Shown here: piece after piece, positions 52,800 to 61,855 of the stretch | Numbering within the stretch: the stretch's first letter is position 1 | How the letters are laid out: every line of letters begins with the position of its first letter | Assembly: GCA_902596675.1 (NCBI GenBank) | Contig: CACJUO010000002.1 | Span: 27,792-91,791 of the forward strand | Reading direction: 5' to 3' | DNA from: an uncultured Pelagibacteraceae bacterium | Lineage (GTDB): Bacteria; Pseudomonadota; Alphaproteobacteria; Pelagibacterales; Pelagibacteraceae | Length of the DNA stretch: 64,000 nucleotides | Translations under genes and position numbers: made by a program | The notes under the pieces: generated by a model | Database searches by the model: none | Told to the model about the DNA's origin: nothing | What the model saw: the letters and a program-made list of their open reading frames with translations, nothing else

Positions 52800-53885
52800 T
52801 TACTTTTTTAGTTTAGCTAATCTTGCATCATTCCAATTAGAGTATACTCTTCTAATCATTGCAGCACCAACTCCTAGTATTACTGCTAACAATACCGATG
52901 TTAGTCCATAAAATATTGGCATATCTTCAGAAAAGCTTAATATAAATTGACTTAAGGTTCCTAAATCATCACTTGTATTTAGTACAGTATTTATAGCTTT
53001 TTCATCTTTAATAAAAGTATCATAAGCAATTGCAATACCTACTAGAAGCAAAAGAATAGCTAAAATGGTTTTGAATTCTGAGCTGTCAATTTTTTCACCT
53101 ATTTTTTGTCCAAACTGTACTCCAATTATTGATCCCAAAATTAAAACAAAAACTAAAATCAAGTCTATAGTTCCATAATTTAATGCATGGAGAATTGTTA
53201 CAATTGCACTAACAAAAATAGTTACAAATAGAGATGTGCCTGGTATTAACCTTGTAGGCATACCAATTATATAAATCATAGCTGGAACAAGTATAAATGC
53301 TCCTCCAATTCCCATAATTGCTGCTATGAAACCAACAATTAAACCAATTATAATTGGTGTGAAGGCACTTTCATAAAGTTGAGATTTTTTAAAACGCATT
53401 CTCAAAGGCAGTCCATGTATCCAATAGTGTTTATGCAATTTTTTTCTTTCAGTAATTTTTTTTCTTGCTTTGTCAATTTCTGAAACACCTTGAATTAACA
53501 TAAAAGTTCCTAAAATTGCGAGGATATACATATACGCAAGAGAAATAACTACGTTTATTTTTCCAATATCTTTAAAATATGAGAAAGTTATAATACCTAA
53601 TACTGTTCCAACTATCCCGCCAATTACAATCATAAAACCCATTTTATAATCAAGCGTTCCTTTTAGATAATGAGTTGTAGAACCTGAAACAGAAGTTCCA
53701 AGAATGTTGCTTGCTTCATTCGGAACGGCATATATTGGTGGCACACCCATAAAAATTAAAAATGGTGTCATTAAAAAACCACCACCTACTCCAAACAACC
53801 CTGATAAAATTCCTACAACTAAACTTAAACCAAAAATATATAAAATATTAATTTCAACTTGTGCAATTGGAAGAAAATACTCCAT
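52800..53885 (-). CDS. tauE: TauE/SafE-family sulfite exporter
   Basis: A 361-residue membrane protein with about ten hydrophobic segments and both signature loops: GLFGVGGGFLMTPFLIFMGVP near 30 and AIMGIGGAFILVPAMIYI in the second half. A large charged loop (ARKKITERKKLHKHYW) precedes the second half. It is longer than the two other TauE relatives in the window. Position between suyAB, which makes sulfite, and aprBA, which oxidises it, supports sulfite export as its role. Confidence 0.82.
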   Translation of the reverse strand: MEYFLPIAQVEINILYIFGLSLVVGILSGLFGVGGGFLMTPFLIFMGVPPIYAVPNEASNILGTSVSGSTTHYLKGTLDYKMGFMIVIGGIVGTVLGIITFSYFKDIGKINVVISLAYMYILAILGTFMLIQGVSEIDKARKKITERKKLHKHYWIHGLPLRMRFKKSQLYESAFTPIIIGLIVGFIAAIMGIGGAFILVPAMIYIIGMPTRLIPGTSLFVTIFVSAIVTILHALNYGTIDLILVFVLILGSIIGVQFGQKIGEKIDSSEFKTILAILLLLVGIAIAYDTFIKDEKAINTVLNTSDDLGTLSQFILSFSEDMPIFYGLTSVLLAVILGVGAAMIRRVYSNWNDARLAKLKK

Positions 53886-53934
53886 AAATAGTAACTATTC
53901 TTCTAATAGTTCAAAGTCAATAAATATGAATATT

Positions 53935-54081
53935 TTATATAAAGTTTTGAGCTGTACTTAAGATTATAATACCCCAAGCAAAGAATATAAAAAGATATAA
54001 AAATGATTTGATTATTTTGCTTAATTGATTTTCAAAGAATAAAGGTAATTTTTTTAAATTTTGATTTATTATTTGAAACAT
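53935..54081 (-). CDS. Possible small membrane protein (48 residues)
   Basis: An open frame from ATG 54081 to the stop at 53935 encodes MFQIINQNLKKLPLFFENQL then a single hydrophobic stretch SFLYLFIFFAWGIIILS. It lies in the 246-base gap between the unknown Apr-linked gene and tauE, in the same direction. There is no good Shine-Dalgarno. AT-rich DNA can yield such frames by chance, so support is modest. The remaining gap on either side holds nothing I recognise. Confidence 0.3.
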   Translation of the reverse strand: MFQIINQNLKKLPLFFENQLSKIIKSFLYLFIFFAWGIIILSTAQNFI

Positions 54082-54131
54082 ATTCGCGGAATATCACAAG
54101 TTGTATTAAATGCAAAGAATATTTTAGTTAT

Positions 54132-54482
54132 TTAAAAGATTGTTGCTCCAAAAACCTTAACCTCATCCCCTTCATCTCCAAGGACGAGTCTACCTAGAAA
54201 GTCTCCTGGTATTTCAGTGCTAGTTTGTTTGTAAAGTATAGTAATATAAAGACCTCTTCTTAAGCAGCCTATAGCTTTACATCCTTCTGCTAAACTTGAG
54301 ATAAGTTTATTACTTGCCCATTGTTTACCTAATTCAACTTCATTAGCTCCATACATCATTTGTGACGACAGATCTCTTGTAAATCCACCATAATCTTTAA
54401 TGTTTGATGATTTAACTAGGTTTGCCCAAATAGGTTCAGCTATTTTAATAATTTCCTCATCGGATTTATCTAATAAAGCCAT
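54132..54482 (-). CDS. Unknown protein linked to aprBA
   Basis: A 116-residue soluble protein with no signal peptide, probably mixed alpha-beta: helices in DKSDEEIIKIAEPIWANLVKS and ELGKQWASNKLISSLA, strands in GLYITILYKQ and FLGRLVLGDEGDEVKVFGA. A Cys-x-x-x-Cys pair (GCKAIGCLRRG) could bind a ligand or metal. It starts 17 bases after aprA. I do not recognise the family; position suggests a sulfite- or APS-related accessory role, but this is inference. Confidence 0.6.
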   Translation of the reverse strand: MALLDKSDEEIIKIAEPIWANLVKSSNIKDYGGFTRDLSSQMMYGANEVELGKQWASNKLISSLAEGCKAIGCLRRGLYITILYKQTSTEIPGDFLGRLVLGDEGDEVKVFGATIF

Positions 54483-54499
54483 CTTATGATCTATTTAAT

Positions 54500-56356
54500 T
54501 TAAGAAGCTTCTTTTTTCTCTTTTTCATCAACTATGTGATAAACAGGTGCCTTTTCCATAGTAAACTTACCTGTTTTAGGGTCTCTTCTAGATAGGGTGA
54601 GACAATGCCAATTTTCGTCGTCTAATTTCATATAATCACCTCTATAATAATAACCTGGCCAACGAGTTTCTTGTCTGAACAAGGTATGTTCTGTTACACA
54701 TTGAGATGTAATTGTTCTATGTTTTAGCTCCCAAGCTCTCATCAGTTGGTGATAATCTTCAGCACCGACATTTTCTAAATCCTCTTCAAGCCATGCAAGT
54801 AGCTCTAACCCTTTTTTAAGAGTATTTTCATTCGTCATGTAATTATAGCTAATTCCACCTACATATTCGTCCATAATTTTTTGAAGTCTTTGTAAACCTT
54901 GGATCGGGGAAATATAACTTGGTGATACTGTTCCACCAGTTATTTCATTTCTTCCTACTGTATAATTTTCTAAAGGTTTATAAATCAATTCCTTGTAGTC
55001 ATCACATTGCTTGTCGCTTACTTTAATATCATTTGCCTTTCGATCTTCTATATATTTCACAGCAGCTTTTGCAGCTAATCTTCCCTCAGTAAATGATCCA
55101 GATGAGAATTTATGGGCACTTCCACCCACAGTATCTCCGGCACCAAATAAACCTTGAATTGTTGTCATTCTGTTATATCCCCAGAAATATTCAGGTGGAG
55201 ATAAATCCTCTGGGCCACTTACCCACGCTCCTGAGCACGTCGCGTGAGAACCCATAACATAAGGCTCAGATGTTGTTAATTCAGGATTTGTATATTTTGG
55301 ATCAATATTTTGAGAAGCCCATACGACTGCCTGTCCAACCGTCATACCTAGGAAATTTTCCCAACCAACTGTTTCTAAGTGTGGGTCTTGAAATGCTTCT
55401 TTCGTCACCATATGAATTGGCCCACCACCAGCCATTGTCTCTTGAATAAAAGCATGATTACGTAAACATGTAGGAGTAGGATGATGATCAATATATTCTC
55501 CAACTAATTCTTTTGTTTTTTCGTACCATTTTTTTTCATAATTTTCACCATTCGCATTTTGTGTGTATGTTTTTAAATGTAAGAAATACGCACCAACTGG
55601 GCCATAACCATCCTTAAATCTACATAGAACAATTCTATTCTCCATTTGGGTCATTTTAGCTCCAGCAGCAATAGGTAGTGCATATGCTGATCCATTACTC
55701 CATGGTGCATACCAAGTTCTCCCCATTCCCTCACCAACAGCTCTAGGTTTGAAAATATGTGAGGCTCCTCCAGCAGCTACAATAACTGTTTTTGACTTAA
55801 ATATGTGGTAGTCACCAGTTCTCATATTAAATCCAACTGCTCCGCCAACCCTGTTTTCATTATTTTCATCCATTAATAAATGGGTGATCATTATTCTGTT
55901 GTAAATTTTATCTGCTGATTTTTTTGCTGCTTCTGCAACAATGGGTTTATAGCTTTCACCATGTATCATTATTTGCCATTTACCCTCTCTTTGGTATCGA
56001 CCTGTCTCTTTATTTTTCATCATTGGCAAACCCCATTCATCAAACATATGAACAGTTGAATCTACATGACGAGCCATGTCATATCCTAAATCTTCTCTAA
56101 CTAATCCCATTAAATCATTTCTTGCATATCTTACATGGTCTTCTGGTTGATTTTCACCCCATTGCATTCCCATGTAACAGTTGATCGCGTATAAACCTTG
56201 GGCAACAGCACCACTTCTATCTATGTTAGCTTTTTCAACACATACTATTTTTAAATCTCTTCCCCAATGTCTAGCTTCGAAAGTTGCTCCAGTTCCAGCC
56301 ATACCTCCACCTACGACTAAGATATCACAATTTTCTACAATAGTTTTTCTAGCCAT
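54500..56356 (-). CDS. aprA: Adenylylsulfate reductase alpha subunit
   Basis: FAD subunit of APS reductase, which in sulfite-oxidising bacteria runs in reverse: sulfite and AMP give APS and two electrons. The 618-residue protein opens with VGGGMAGTGATFEARHWG for FAD, and has the RNHAFIQETMAGGGPIHMV and FGAGDTVGGSAHKFSSGSF segments characteristic of AprA. It overlaps aprB by one base. No sat (ATP sulfurylase) is present in the window to turn APS into ATP. Confidence 0.95.
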   Translation of the reverse strand: MARKTIVENCDILVVGGGMAGTGATFEARHWGRDLKIVCVEKANIDRSGAVAQGLYAINCYMGMQWGENQPEDHVRYARNDLMGLVREDLGYDMARHVDSTVHMFDEWGLPMMKNKETGRYQREGKWQIMIHGESYKPIVAEAAKKSADKIYNRIMITHLLMDENNENRVGGAVGFNMRTGDYHIFKSKTVIVAAGGASHIFKPRAVGEGMGRTWYAPWSNGSAYALPIAAGAKMTQMENRIVLCRFKDGYGPVGAYFLHLKTYTQNANGENYEKKWYEKTKELVGEYIDHHPTPTCLRNHAFIQETMAGGGPIHMVTKEAFQDPHLETVGWENFLGMTVGQAVVWASQNIDPKYTNPELTTSEPYVMGSHATCSGAWVSGPEDLSPPEYFWGYNRMTTIQGLFGAGDTVGGSAHKFSSGSFTEGRLAAKAAVKYIEDRKANDIKVSDKQCDDYKELIYKPLENYTVGRNEITGGTVSPSYISPIQGLQRLQKIMDEYVGGISYNYMTNENTLKKGLELLAWLEEDLENVGAEDYHQLMRAWELKHRTITSQCVTEHTLFRQETRWPGYYYRGDYMKLDDENWHCLTLSRRDPKTGKFTMEKAPVYHIVDEKEKKEAS

Positions 56357-56826
56357 TAATAATAAACTCCCTTTTTAAAAGCACTCTTGTCCACTTTTGG
56401 TAATTCTTTGTTTGTATTTAATCCCTCTGGTTCTGAATATAATATCTGAGAATTGATTTCTCCCTGATTAGGTTTATCACCTTCAGCTAATTTTGGAATA
56501 AACTTACCCCATGGTTTAGTCGTTATTGGTGATACAAAGTTCTTTTCAGTACCGTTTCTAAATTTAATTCTCCAAGAAATAGTTCCTTTTTCCTCTTCTC
56601 TTCTTACTCTTACACTATGTCCCATTGGAGCAAAATCTGCATAACCTCTTACATCAATTGCGTGGTTAGGACATGCTTTAACACATGAGTAGCATTCCCA
56701 ACAAAAATTTGGCTCAATATTTTTTGCTCTTCTGATAGTTTCATCGATATGCATTATATCTGATGGACAAATATCTACACAATGACCACAGCCATCGCAT
56801 CTTGTCATGTATACAAAAGTTGACAT
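56356..56826 (-). CDS. aprB: Adenylylsulfate reductase beta subunit
   Basis: Electron-transfer subunit of APS reductase with two [4Fe-4S] clusters: cysteines 10, 13, 16 and 20 (CDGCGHCVDIC) and 42, 45, 48 and 52 (CWECYSCVKAC). The PNHAIDVRGYADFAPMGHSVRV segment and the length of 156 residues match AprB. It is 34 bases after aprM and overlaps aprA. Confidence 0.95.
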   Translation of the reverse strand: MSTFVYMTRCDGCGHCVDICPSDIMHIDETIRRAKNIEPNFCWECYSCVKACPNHAIDVRGYADFAPMGHSVRVRREEEKGTISWRIKFRNGTEKNFVSPITTKPWGKFIPKLAEGDKPNQGEINSQILYSEPEGLNTNKELPKVDKSAFKKGVYY

Positions 56827-56860
56827 AATTTATATTTTCTCCTTTAAGTTCTGTATCATA

Positions 56861-57661
56861 TTAATAATGTTTTGGCTCTTCTCTTTTTATACCTAGGCCA
56901 AATTGCTCAGGGGCATCAGCTTCAGGTGGAAGATTGTCCCTAGATCCATCAGCTTCAGCTAAATTCTTCTGCAATGCGGCACCTGGTTTATAAAACATGT
57001 GAGCAAATTTAGACCAATATACACCGCCGAATAAAACTAAATTTGCAATTATAAATAATCCTAAAAATACAAAATCATCCCATCTGCCTACTAAGTTTAA
57101 AGATTGAAGATATGACCAAATTAATCCGAACAATGAAGATGCAATCAATGCAAGTACAAATAAGTCCGCTTGGATTATTCTGTACCATGGTTGAGCTTCA
57201 GAGTAGACATCAACTCTTAAGAAAAACCAAAACCAACCACCGCCTAGAACTGTTAAAGCTGCACCAACATGCCAAATGATTGGCCAAAAAGCAGGTGTTA
57301 CTGAATTTGGAGAAGTATAAAAAAATATCATCACAACAGATCCAACCCAAAACAGAATTGTTCCATACATTCCCATTACATGTGCCAATCTTCTTTTACC
57401 CGCTCCTAACTCAGAAGTAGTTGCTATATCACTTGCAATAGTCTTTGATATTACTGATATTCTTTCAGAAGTTGTTAATTCTTTTTTAGCTGACAATTTT
57501 GCTTTTTTTGCATTTTGAAAAAAGTATTTAACATTTTTTTTGTGGATAATATCCATAACAGTTCCCACTAGTATTAAAATACCCATAAGTATAACGAACG
57601 ATTGCATTAAAATAGCCGGTACACTCTGGGATAAAATAAAAAATGGGTTTGTTGAAATCAT
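56861..57661 (-). CDS. aprM: APS reductase membrane anchor AprM
   Basis: A 266-residue membrane protein with about five hydrophobic segments, believed to link AprBA to the quinone pool in sulfite oxidisers that lack QmoABC. It has conserved histidines in likely membrane segments (LAHVMGMYGTILFW, IIWHVGAALTVLGG), fitting a diheme or quinone site. It is first in the operon, with a GGAAGGA ribosome site. The 96-base upstream gap is likely to hold the operon promoter, but I see no confident -35/-10 pair. Confidence 0.8.
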   Translation of the reverse strand: MISTNPFFILSQSVPAILMQSFVILMGILILVGTVMDIIHKKNVKYFFQNAKKAKLSAKKELTTSERISVISKTIASDIATTSELGAGKRRLAHVMGMYGTILFWVGSVVMIFFYTSPNSVTPAFWPIIWHVGAALTVLGGGWFWFFLRVDVYSEAQPWYRIIQADLFVLALIASSLFGLIWSYLQSLNLVGRWDDFVFLGLFIIANLVLFGGVYWSKFAHMFYKPGAALQKNLAEADGSRDNLPPEADAPEQFGLGIKREEPKHY

Positions 57662-57757
57662 TATGATGTTCCTTCCGCAATTGAATTCTTAGTATACTTA
57701 TTAAAATAGATCAACTACGATAAAGTGACATTTTAGCACTGGTATATTGTTAAAAAT

Positions 57758-58156
57758 TTATTTTTTACGCTGATAATGCTGTTTTGAAGGTATAACTCCC
57801 CTCACACCTCCTTGCGGGTTATCCACATCATTTTTTCTTCGTGGAATTAAATGTATATGGCAATGCATTATTGATTGCCCAGCTATTTTACCTGAATTTG
57901 TGCCAATATTAAAACCTTCTACAGTCGGATCAAGTTTTTGAATTTTATTTTTCATTTTTTTTATTAGCTTATTGCAGGATACAACTTCTTCCTCTGACAT
58001 ATCAAAATAGTTTTCAACATGTCTCTTTGGAATTATTAACGCATGATGTTTTGAAACTGGATAAGAATCAAAAGTAGAAAAAGCTAAATTATTTTTAAAT
58101 ATATACTCACTTGATGGAACATTACAAAAAAGACATGGATTATTTGGATCTCTCAT
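57758..58156 (-). CDS. HIT family nucleotide-binding protein
   Basis: A 132-residue histidine-triad protein with the catalytic triad HCHIH (His98, His100, His102 nucleophile region) and an N-terminal CLFCNVPSS pair that with another histidine probably binds zinc. HIT enzymes hydrolyse nucleoside phosphoramidates and adenylates. It overlaps the aminotransferase stop by one base and closes the six-gene metC-pab operon. Confidence 0.87.
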   Translation of the reverse strand: MRDPNNPCLFCNVPSSEYIFKNNLAFSTFDSYPVSKHHALIIPKRHVENYFDMSEEEVVSCNKLIKKMKNKIQKLDPTVEGFNIGTNSGKIAGQSIMHCHIHLIPRRKNDVDNPQGGVRGVIPSKQHYQRKK

Positions 58157-58926
58157 TAGTTATATTTATATATATTCTTGCTGAATTCACTTTTGAAGGT
58201 TTTAAAAATTTTATTAAACGTTTCTTTGCTTTTTCTTTTCCAATTATAACCTTCAATAAAATTTACAGATACAACACCTTTTCCTGATCCAACTAATATA
58301 ATTTCTTCAAACTGATTGATATCCTTTAGGTAAATATCCTTTTTGATAATACAAAATTTTTTTTCATAAAACTTAATATTTGTTCCCTTGTAGTAATTCG
58401 ATTTTGGCGAATAAATCTTTTTTTTATAAACAAATAAAAGATTTGAAGTTCCAGTTTCAAGAATTTTATTATTTACACATAAAGCAATGTCCTGTTTTGA
58501 TGTATTCATTTTTGACAAAAATTCTAATATTTTTTTATATTTCAAATTTTTATACTCAGGTTTTACTCTCTCATAATTTACTAATTTTAAACTAAATTTA
58601 CTTTTTGGTATTACTCTTTCCCTAATAGAAACGGATATAATTTTTTTATTTAAAGCAATTCTGAGTAAATGATTGTAAGAAATTTTTATATTAACATTTT
58701 TTTTTATTAAATTTAAAATAATATTTTTAATATTATCCTCACTAATTTTATAAGCTTCTAAAGATTTTATTAAATTTTGAATATGTGATTTAAAAAAAAG
58801 AATTTTTGGTGGCTTGCTGTATATCCACATTGTAGTAAAGACACCATTTTTATTCCAAAGATCATTAAATTTAATCTCTTTAAGTGTGTTACGCCGATAG
58901 GATTTTTTTAATAAGTAGTTTACCAT
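58156..58926 (-). CDS. Class IV aminotransferase family (PabC-like aminodeoxychorismate lyase)
   Basis: A 256-residue PLP enzyme of fold type IV, likely 4-amino-4-deoxychorismate lyase, releasing 4-aminobenzoate and pyruvate for folate. Marks of the family are NKNGVFTTMWIY near the N-terminus, a lysine region YKNLKYKKILEF, and ETGTSNLLFVYKK that positions the cofactor. The sequence is divergent and very lysine-rich. Its start overlaps pabA by 38 bases, so a shorter start cannot be excluded, but the usual N-terminal strand requires the upstream residues. Confidence 0.7.
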   Translation of the reverse strand: MVNYLLKKSYRRNTLKEIKFNDLWNKNGVFTTMWIYSKPPKILFFKSHIQNLIKSLEAYKISEDNIKNIILNLIKKNVNIKISYNHLLRIALNKKIISVSIRERVIPKSKFSLKLVNYERVKPEYKNLKYKKILEFLSKMNTSKQDIALCVNNKILETGTSNLLFVYKKKIYSPKSNYYKGTNIKFYEKKFCIIKKDIYLKDINQFEEIILVGSGKGVVSVNFIEGYNWKRKSKETFNKIFKTFKSEFSKNIYKYN

Positions 58927-59446
58927 TTTTTGTTAGGAAAGATTCTGGGTGAAATTGAAATCCATATACATCATCTTTAATGTTTTCAAAACCCATTGCA
59001 ATACCAGTATTTGAGCATCTGAGTGTAATTTCAAAATTTTTAGCTGAAAATGGCTCTTTTAATTTTAATGAGTGATATCTGCCAACTTTAAATTTTGAAT
59101 TTTTTTGAAAGATTGATTTGCTGTTTGTTACTTTAACTTCCGACTGATATCCATGAAAAATATTTTTTTGTTGAATAATTTTTGCTTTTTCACAATATAA
59201 AATTTGTTGATAGCCTAGACATATTCCTATTATTTTTTTTCTTCCCTTAAATTTTTTATAAAGCTTTGATGTGCTTGGATAATCTTTAGGAGATCCTGGG
59301 CCTGGTGATAGAACTATTGTGTCAGATTTTTCAAGTAAGTTATTGTTTAACTCAAAATAATTTGTGCAAATAACTTTATCAAAATTGGAAAATTGATGAA
59401 CAACGTTCCAGGTAAAAGAGTCTTGATGATCAATTATATATATCAT
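58889..59446 (-). CDS. pabA: Glutamine amidotransferase of aminodeoxychorismate/anthranilate synthase
   Basis: A 185-residue class I glutaminase that feeds ammonia to the chorismate-binding partner. Catalytic Cys76 (IGICLGYQ), His166 and Glu168 (FQFHPESF) are present, as is the oxyanion-loop SPGPGSPKDY. It overlaps the pabB-like gene by 4 bases, indicating a complex of the two products. TrpG function is possible in addition, as PabA proteins can be shared. Confidence 0.87.
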   Translation of the reverse strand: MIYIIDHQDSFTWNVVHQFSNFDKVICTNYFELNNNLLEKSDTIVLSPGPGSPKDYPSTSKLYKKFKGRKKIIGICLGYQQILYCEKAKIIQQKNIFHGYQSEVKVTNSKSIFQKNSKFKVGRYHSLKLKEPFSAKNFEITLRCSNTGIAMGFENIKDDVYGFQFHPESFLTKNGKLLIKKILSA

Positions 59447-60657
59447 TTAAATAATTCTAATAATGATTTCGCTTTTATAAAATTCTCATTAAATTCTTTT
59501 TTTGCTGCACTGTCTAAAACTACACCTGATGCTGCTGAAATTTCTGATTGCTTTTTGAAGTTTAAGATAGATCTTATTATTATATTAAATCTCATATCCT
59601 CATTGAATTTAATAAAACCAAAACTTCCAGTAAAAATATTTCTATCTTCTTTTTCCTGAGAATTTAATAATTGTAATGTCTTAATTTTTGGACATCCAAT
59701 AACAGATCCACCAGGCATCATAGCAGTTATTATCTCTTTTACAGAAATATTTTGTTTTATCTTGCCCGCAATACTTGTCACATAATGATAAAGATGTTTA
59801 TATTCTTCAACATACTTTTCATTTTTAATTTTTACAGTCCCAGGTTTGCAAATTCTTGATAAATCACTTCTTTCAAGATCAACAATCATATTATGTTCTT
59901 TTGTTTCTTTATTGTTGTTTCTAAAATATTTTAGAGCCTTTAATTTATTGTAAAATTTATTTTTTTTTAGCGTTCCAGCTATTGGTTTAGTAATGATATT
60001 GTTGCCTTTTCTATCAATCAATGTTTCTGGAGAACAGCTAACTATTGAATAATCTTTATCTCTTATCATAAATGACTCTGGAGATGAATTAATTTTCATA
60101 AGTTTCCAAAAGAAATTAACAGGATTTATCTCAGATTTATTTTTATATTTAGTACATATTTTTATTTGATAAGTTTGTCCTTCACGAATTTTCTTTGAAA
60201 AAATATCAAATATTTTTTTATACTTTTTATAGCTAGTATTTAATTTAAATGGGCTAGAAATATTAGTTTTTTGGAACTGATAACTAAAATTATGATTTTT
60301 TTTTGTTGAATATATTTTAATTTTGTCTCTAATTTTTATAATCGTTTCTGGTTTATAAAATACACCTTTATAAAATTTAATATTTTTTTGATTTTTAATT
60401 TTTATTTTTAGTAAATTGCAAAGTATCTCATAACCAAAAAAGCCAATAAAAATATCTGTTTCTTTTCTATATTTTTTTGTTGAAAAAGAATTTAAGAAAT
60501 TTTCTATATTTCTGTTGTTTATTATTATTTTTTTTGAAAAATCAGTAAATAAATTATAACCACCTTCAACTTTATATATTATCAACGGCTTGTTTGACTG
60601 ATAAAGATTTTCTAAAAATGGACTAAATTTAAGTTTATGCTGTTTGAACTCTTTCAA
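59443..60657 (-). CDS. pabB: Chorismate-utilising synthase component I (PabB-like)
   Basis: A 404-residue chorismate-binding enzyme with a shortened N-terminal domain (FFGYEILCN, PabB-like) and the catalytic core SPETLIDRKGNNIITKPIAGT (209-229). Where typical PabB has PIKGT with the lysine nucleophile, this protein has PIAGT, as in anthranilate synthase. Later it has PGGSVIGCPK (315-324), in which PGGS is PabB-like and GCPK differs from the usual GAPK. The adjacent pabA and aminotransferase support 4-aminobenzoate synthesis. It overlaps the MFS gene by 23 bases. Confidence 0.78.
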   Translation of the reverse strand: MKEFKQHKLKFSPFLENLYQSNKPLIIYKVEGGYNLFTDFSKKIIINNRNIENFLNSFSTKKYRKETDIFIGFFGYEILCNLLKIKIKNQKNIKFYKGVFYKPETIIKIRDKIKIYSTKKNHNFSYQFQKTNISSPFKLNTSYKKYKKIFDIFSKKIREGQTYQIKICTKYKNKSEINPVNFFWKLMKINSSPESFMIRDKDYSIVSCSPETLIDRKGNNIITKPIAGTLKKNKFYNKLKALKYFRNNNKETKEHNMIVDLERSDLSRICKPGTVKIKNEKYVEEYKHLYHYVTSIAGKIKQNISVKEIITAMMPGGSVIGCPKIKTLQLLNSQEKEDRNIFTGSFGFIKFNEDMRFNIIIRSILNFKKQSEISAASGVVLDSAAKKEFNENFIKAKSLLELFK

Positions 60658-61855
60658 TTGATTTCTCTTTAATTGGTAAGTGTATCAAACCTGCAAAAAT
60701 TGATAATGCGATAGAAACGTACCATGCGTAATCAAAATTTCCATGCATTTCATAAAAAACTCCTCCTAAATATGCCCCAAGAAAAGACCCAATCTGGTGA
60801 CTTACAAAAACTATTCCATAAAGAAGACCAATGTGTTTGGTTCCAAATATATGACCTACTAAACCATTTGTCGGTGGCACAGTTGAAAGCCATAGAAGTC
60901 CAAAAGTAATTCCAAATACTACTGAGTTAAATACACTTGGTGGTAAATATAAAAAATATATTAGCGACACACCTCTTAACAAATATATTGCACTTAATAC
61001 TTTCTTTTTACTAAACTTAGTTGCAAGATAACCACTCCCCATAGTTCCTATCATATTGAAAACACCTACTAATGCTAAAATCATAGCTGCTGTCCAGTCT
61101 GGCATACCTCTATCCATCATATATGTTGGTATATGGGTAGCAACTAAAGCTATATGCCAACCGCAAACAAAAAATCCTAAGGTTAAAAATATAAAACTTT
61201 TATTATTAAATGCTTCTATTAAGGCTTCCTTGGCAGTTTGGTTATTATTGTCTTTATTTCCAACTGGAGTTTTAGGTGTACTTATAAATAAAGCAGTTAT
61301 TAGACCTATTCCTAAAAGAAAACAAAAATATAAAATCGTTATTTCCCATCCAATTTCAATTAATGAATATCTTACAAGTAAAGGCGACACAAAAAAACCA
61401 AATGATCCTGCACAAGTGACAATGCCAGTAGCAATTGTTCTATTAGATGATGGAAAATGCTTTGCAACCACTGAAACTGGAATGCTTATAGCAGTTCCGC
61501 CTAATCCAATTCCAATCAGAAGTCCTATAGTCAAAGTAAAATGATAACCTGTATTTAGCCCTAAATAAAACAGGACTAGTCCTGCTAAATAAAATAAAAA
61601 ACCTACAAATATTGCGGTTGCACCTCCATACCTATCAGTTATGAAACCAAATATCGGACTAAAGACTCCCCACATCAATAATTGTAATCCAATAACAAAA
61701 CCAAAATGAGAAATTGAAATATTTAGATCAGCATTAAAATCAAAAAAAAATAGTCCGAATGTCTGTCTTATACCAAGAGAAACAATAACAACTAATGATG
61801 CTGCTATTAATGTAATTAATGCTTTTTTTGTAGTAAAAAATTTTTCAGAACTCAT
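60635..61855 (-). CDS. Major facilitator superfamily transporter
   Basis: A 406-residue carrier with twelve membrane segments, the loop motif GFITDRYGGATA between segments 2 and 3, and RQTFGLFFFDFN in helix 1, resembling monocarboxylate or oxalate:formate antiporters. It overlaps metC by 4 bases and pabB by 23 bases, so it is translated in the middle of the operon. A link to methionine or folate metabolism is possible, but the substrate is unknown. Confidence 0.82.
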   Translation of the reverse strand: MSSEKFFTTKKALITLIAASLVVIVSLGIRQTFGLFFFDFNADLNISISHFGFVIGLQLLMWGVFSPIFGFITDRYGGATAIFVGFLFYLAGLVLFYLGLNTGYHFTLTIGLLIGIGLGGTAISIPVSVVAKHFPSSNRTIATGIVTCAGSFGFFVSPLLVRYSLIEIGWEITILYFCFLLGIGLITALFISTPKTPVGNKDNNNQTAKEALIEAFNNKSFIFLTLGFFVCGWHIALVATHIPTYMMDRGMPDWTAAMILALVGVFNMIGTMGSGYLATKFSKKKVLSAIYLLRGVSLIYFLYLPPSVFNSVVFGITFGLLWLSTVPPTNGLVGHIFGTKHIGLLYGIVFVSHQIGSFLGAYLGGVFYEMHGNFDYAWYVSIALSIFAGLIHLPIKEKSIERVQTA

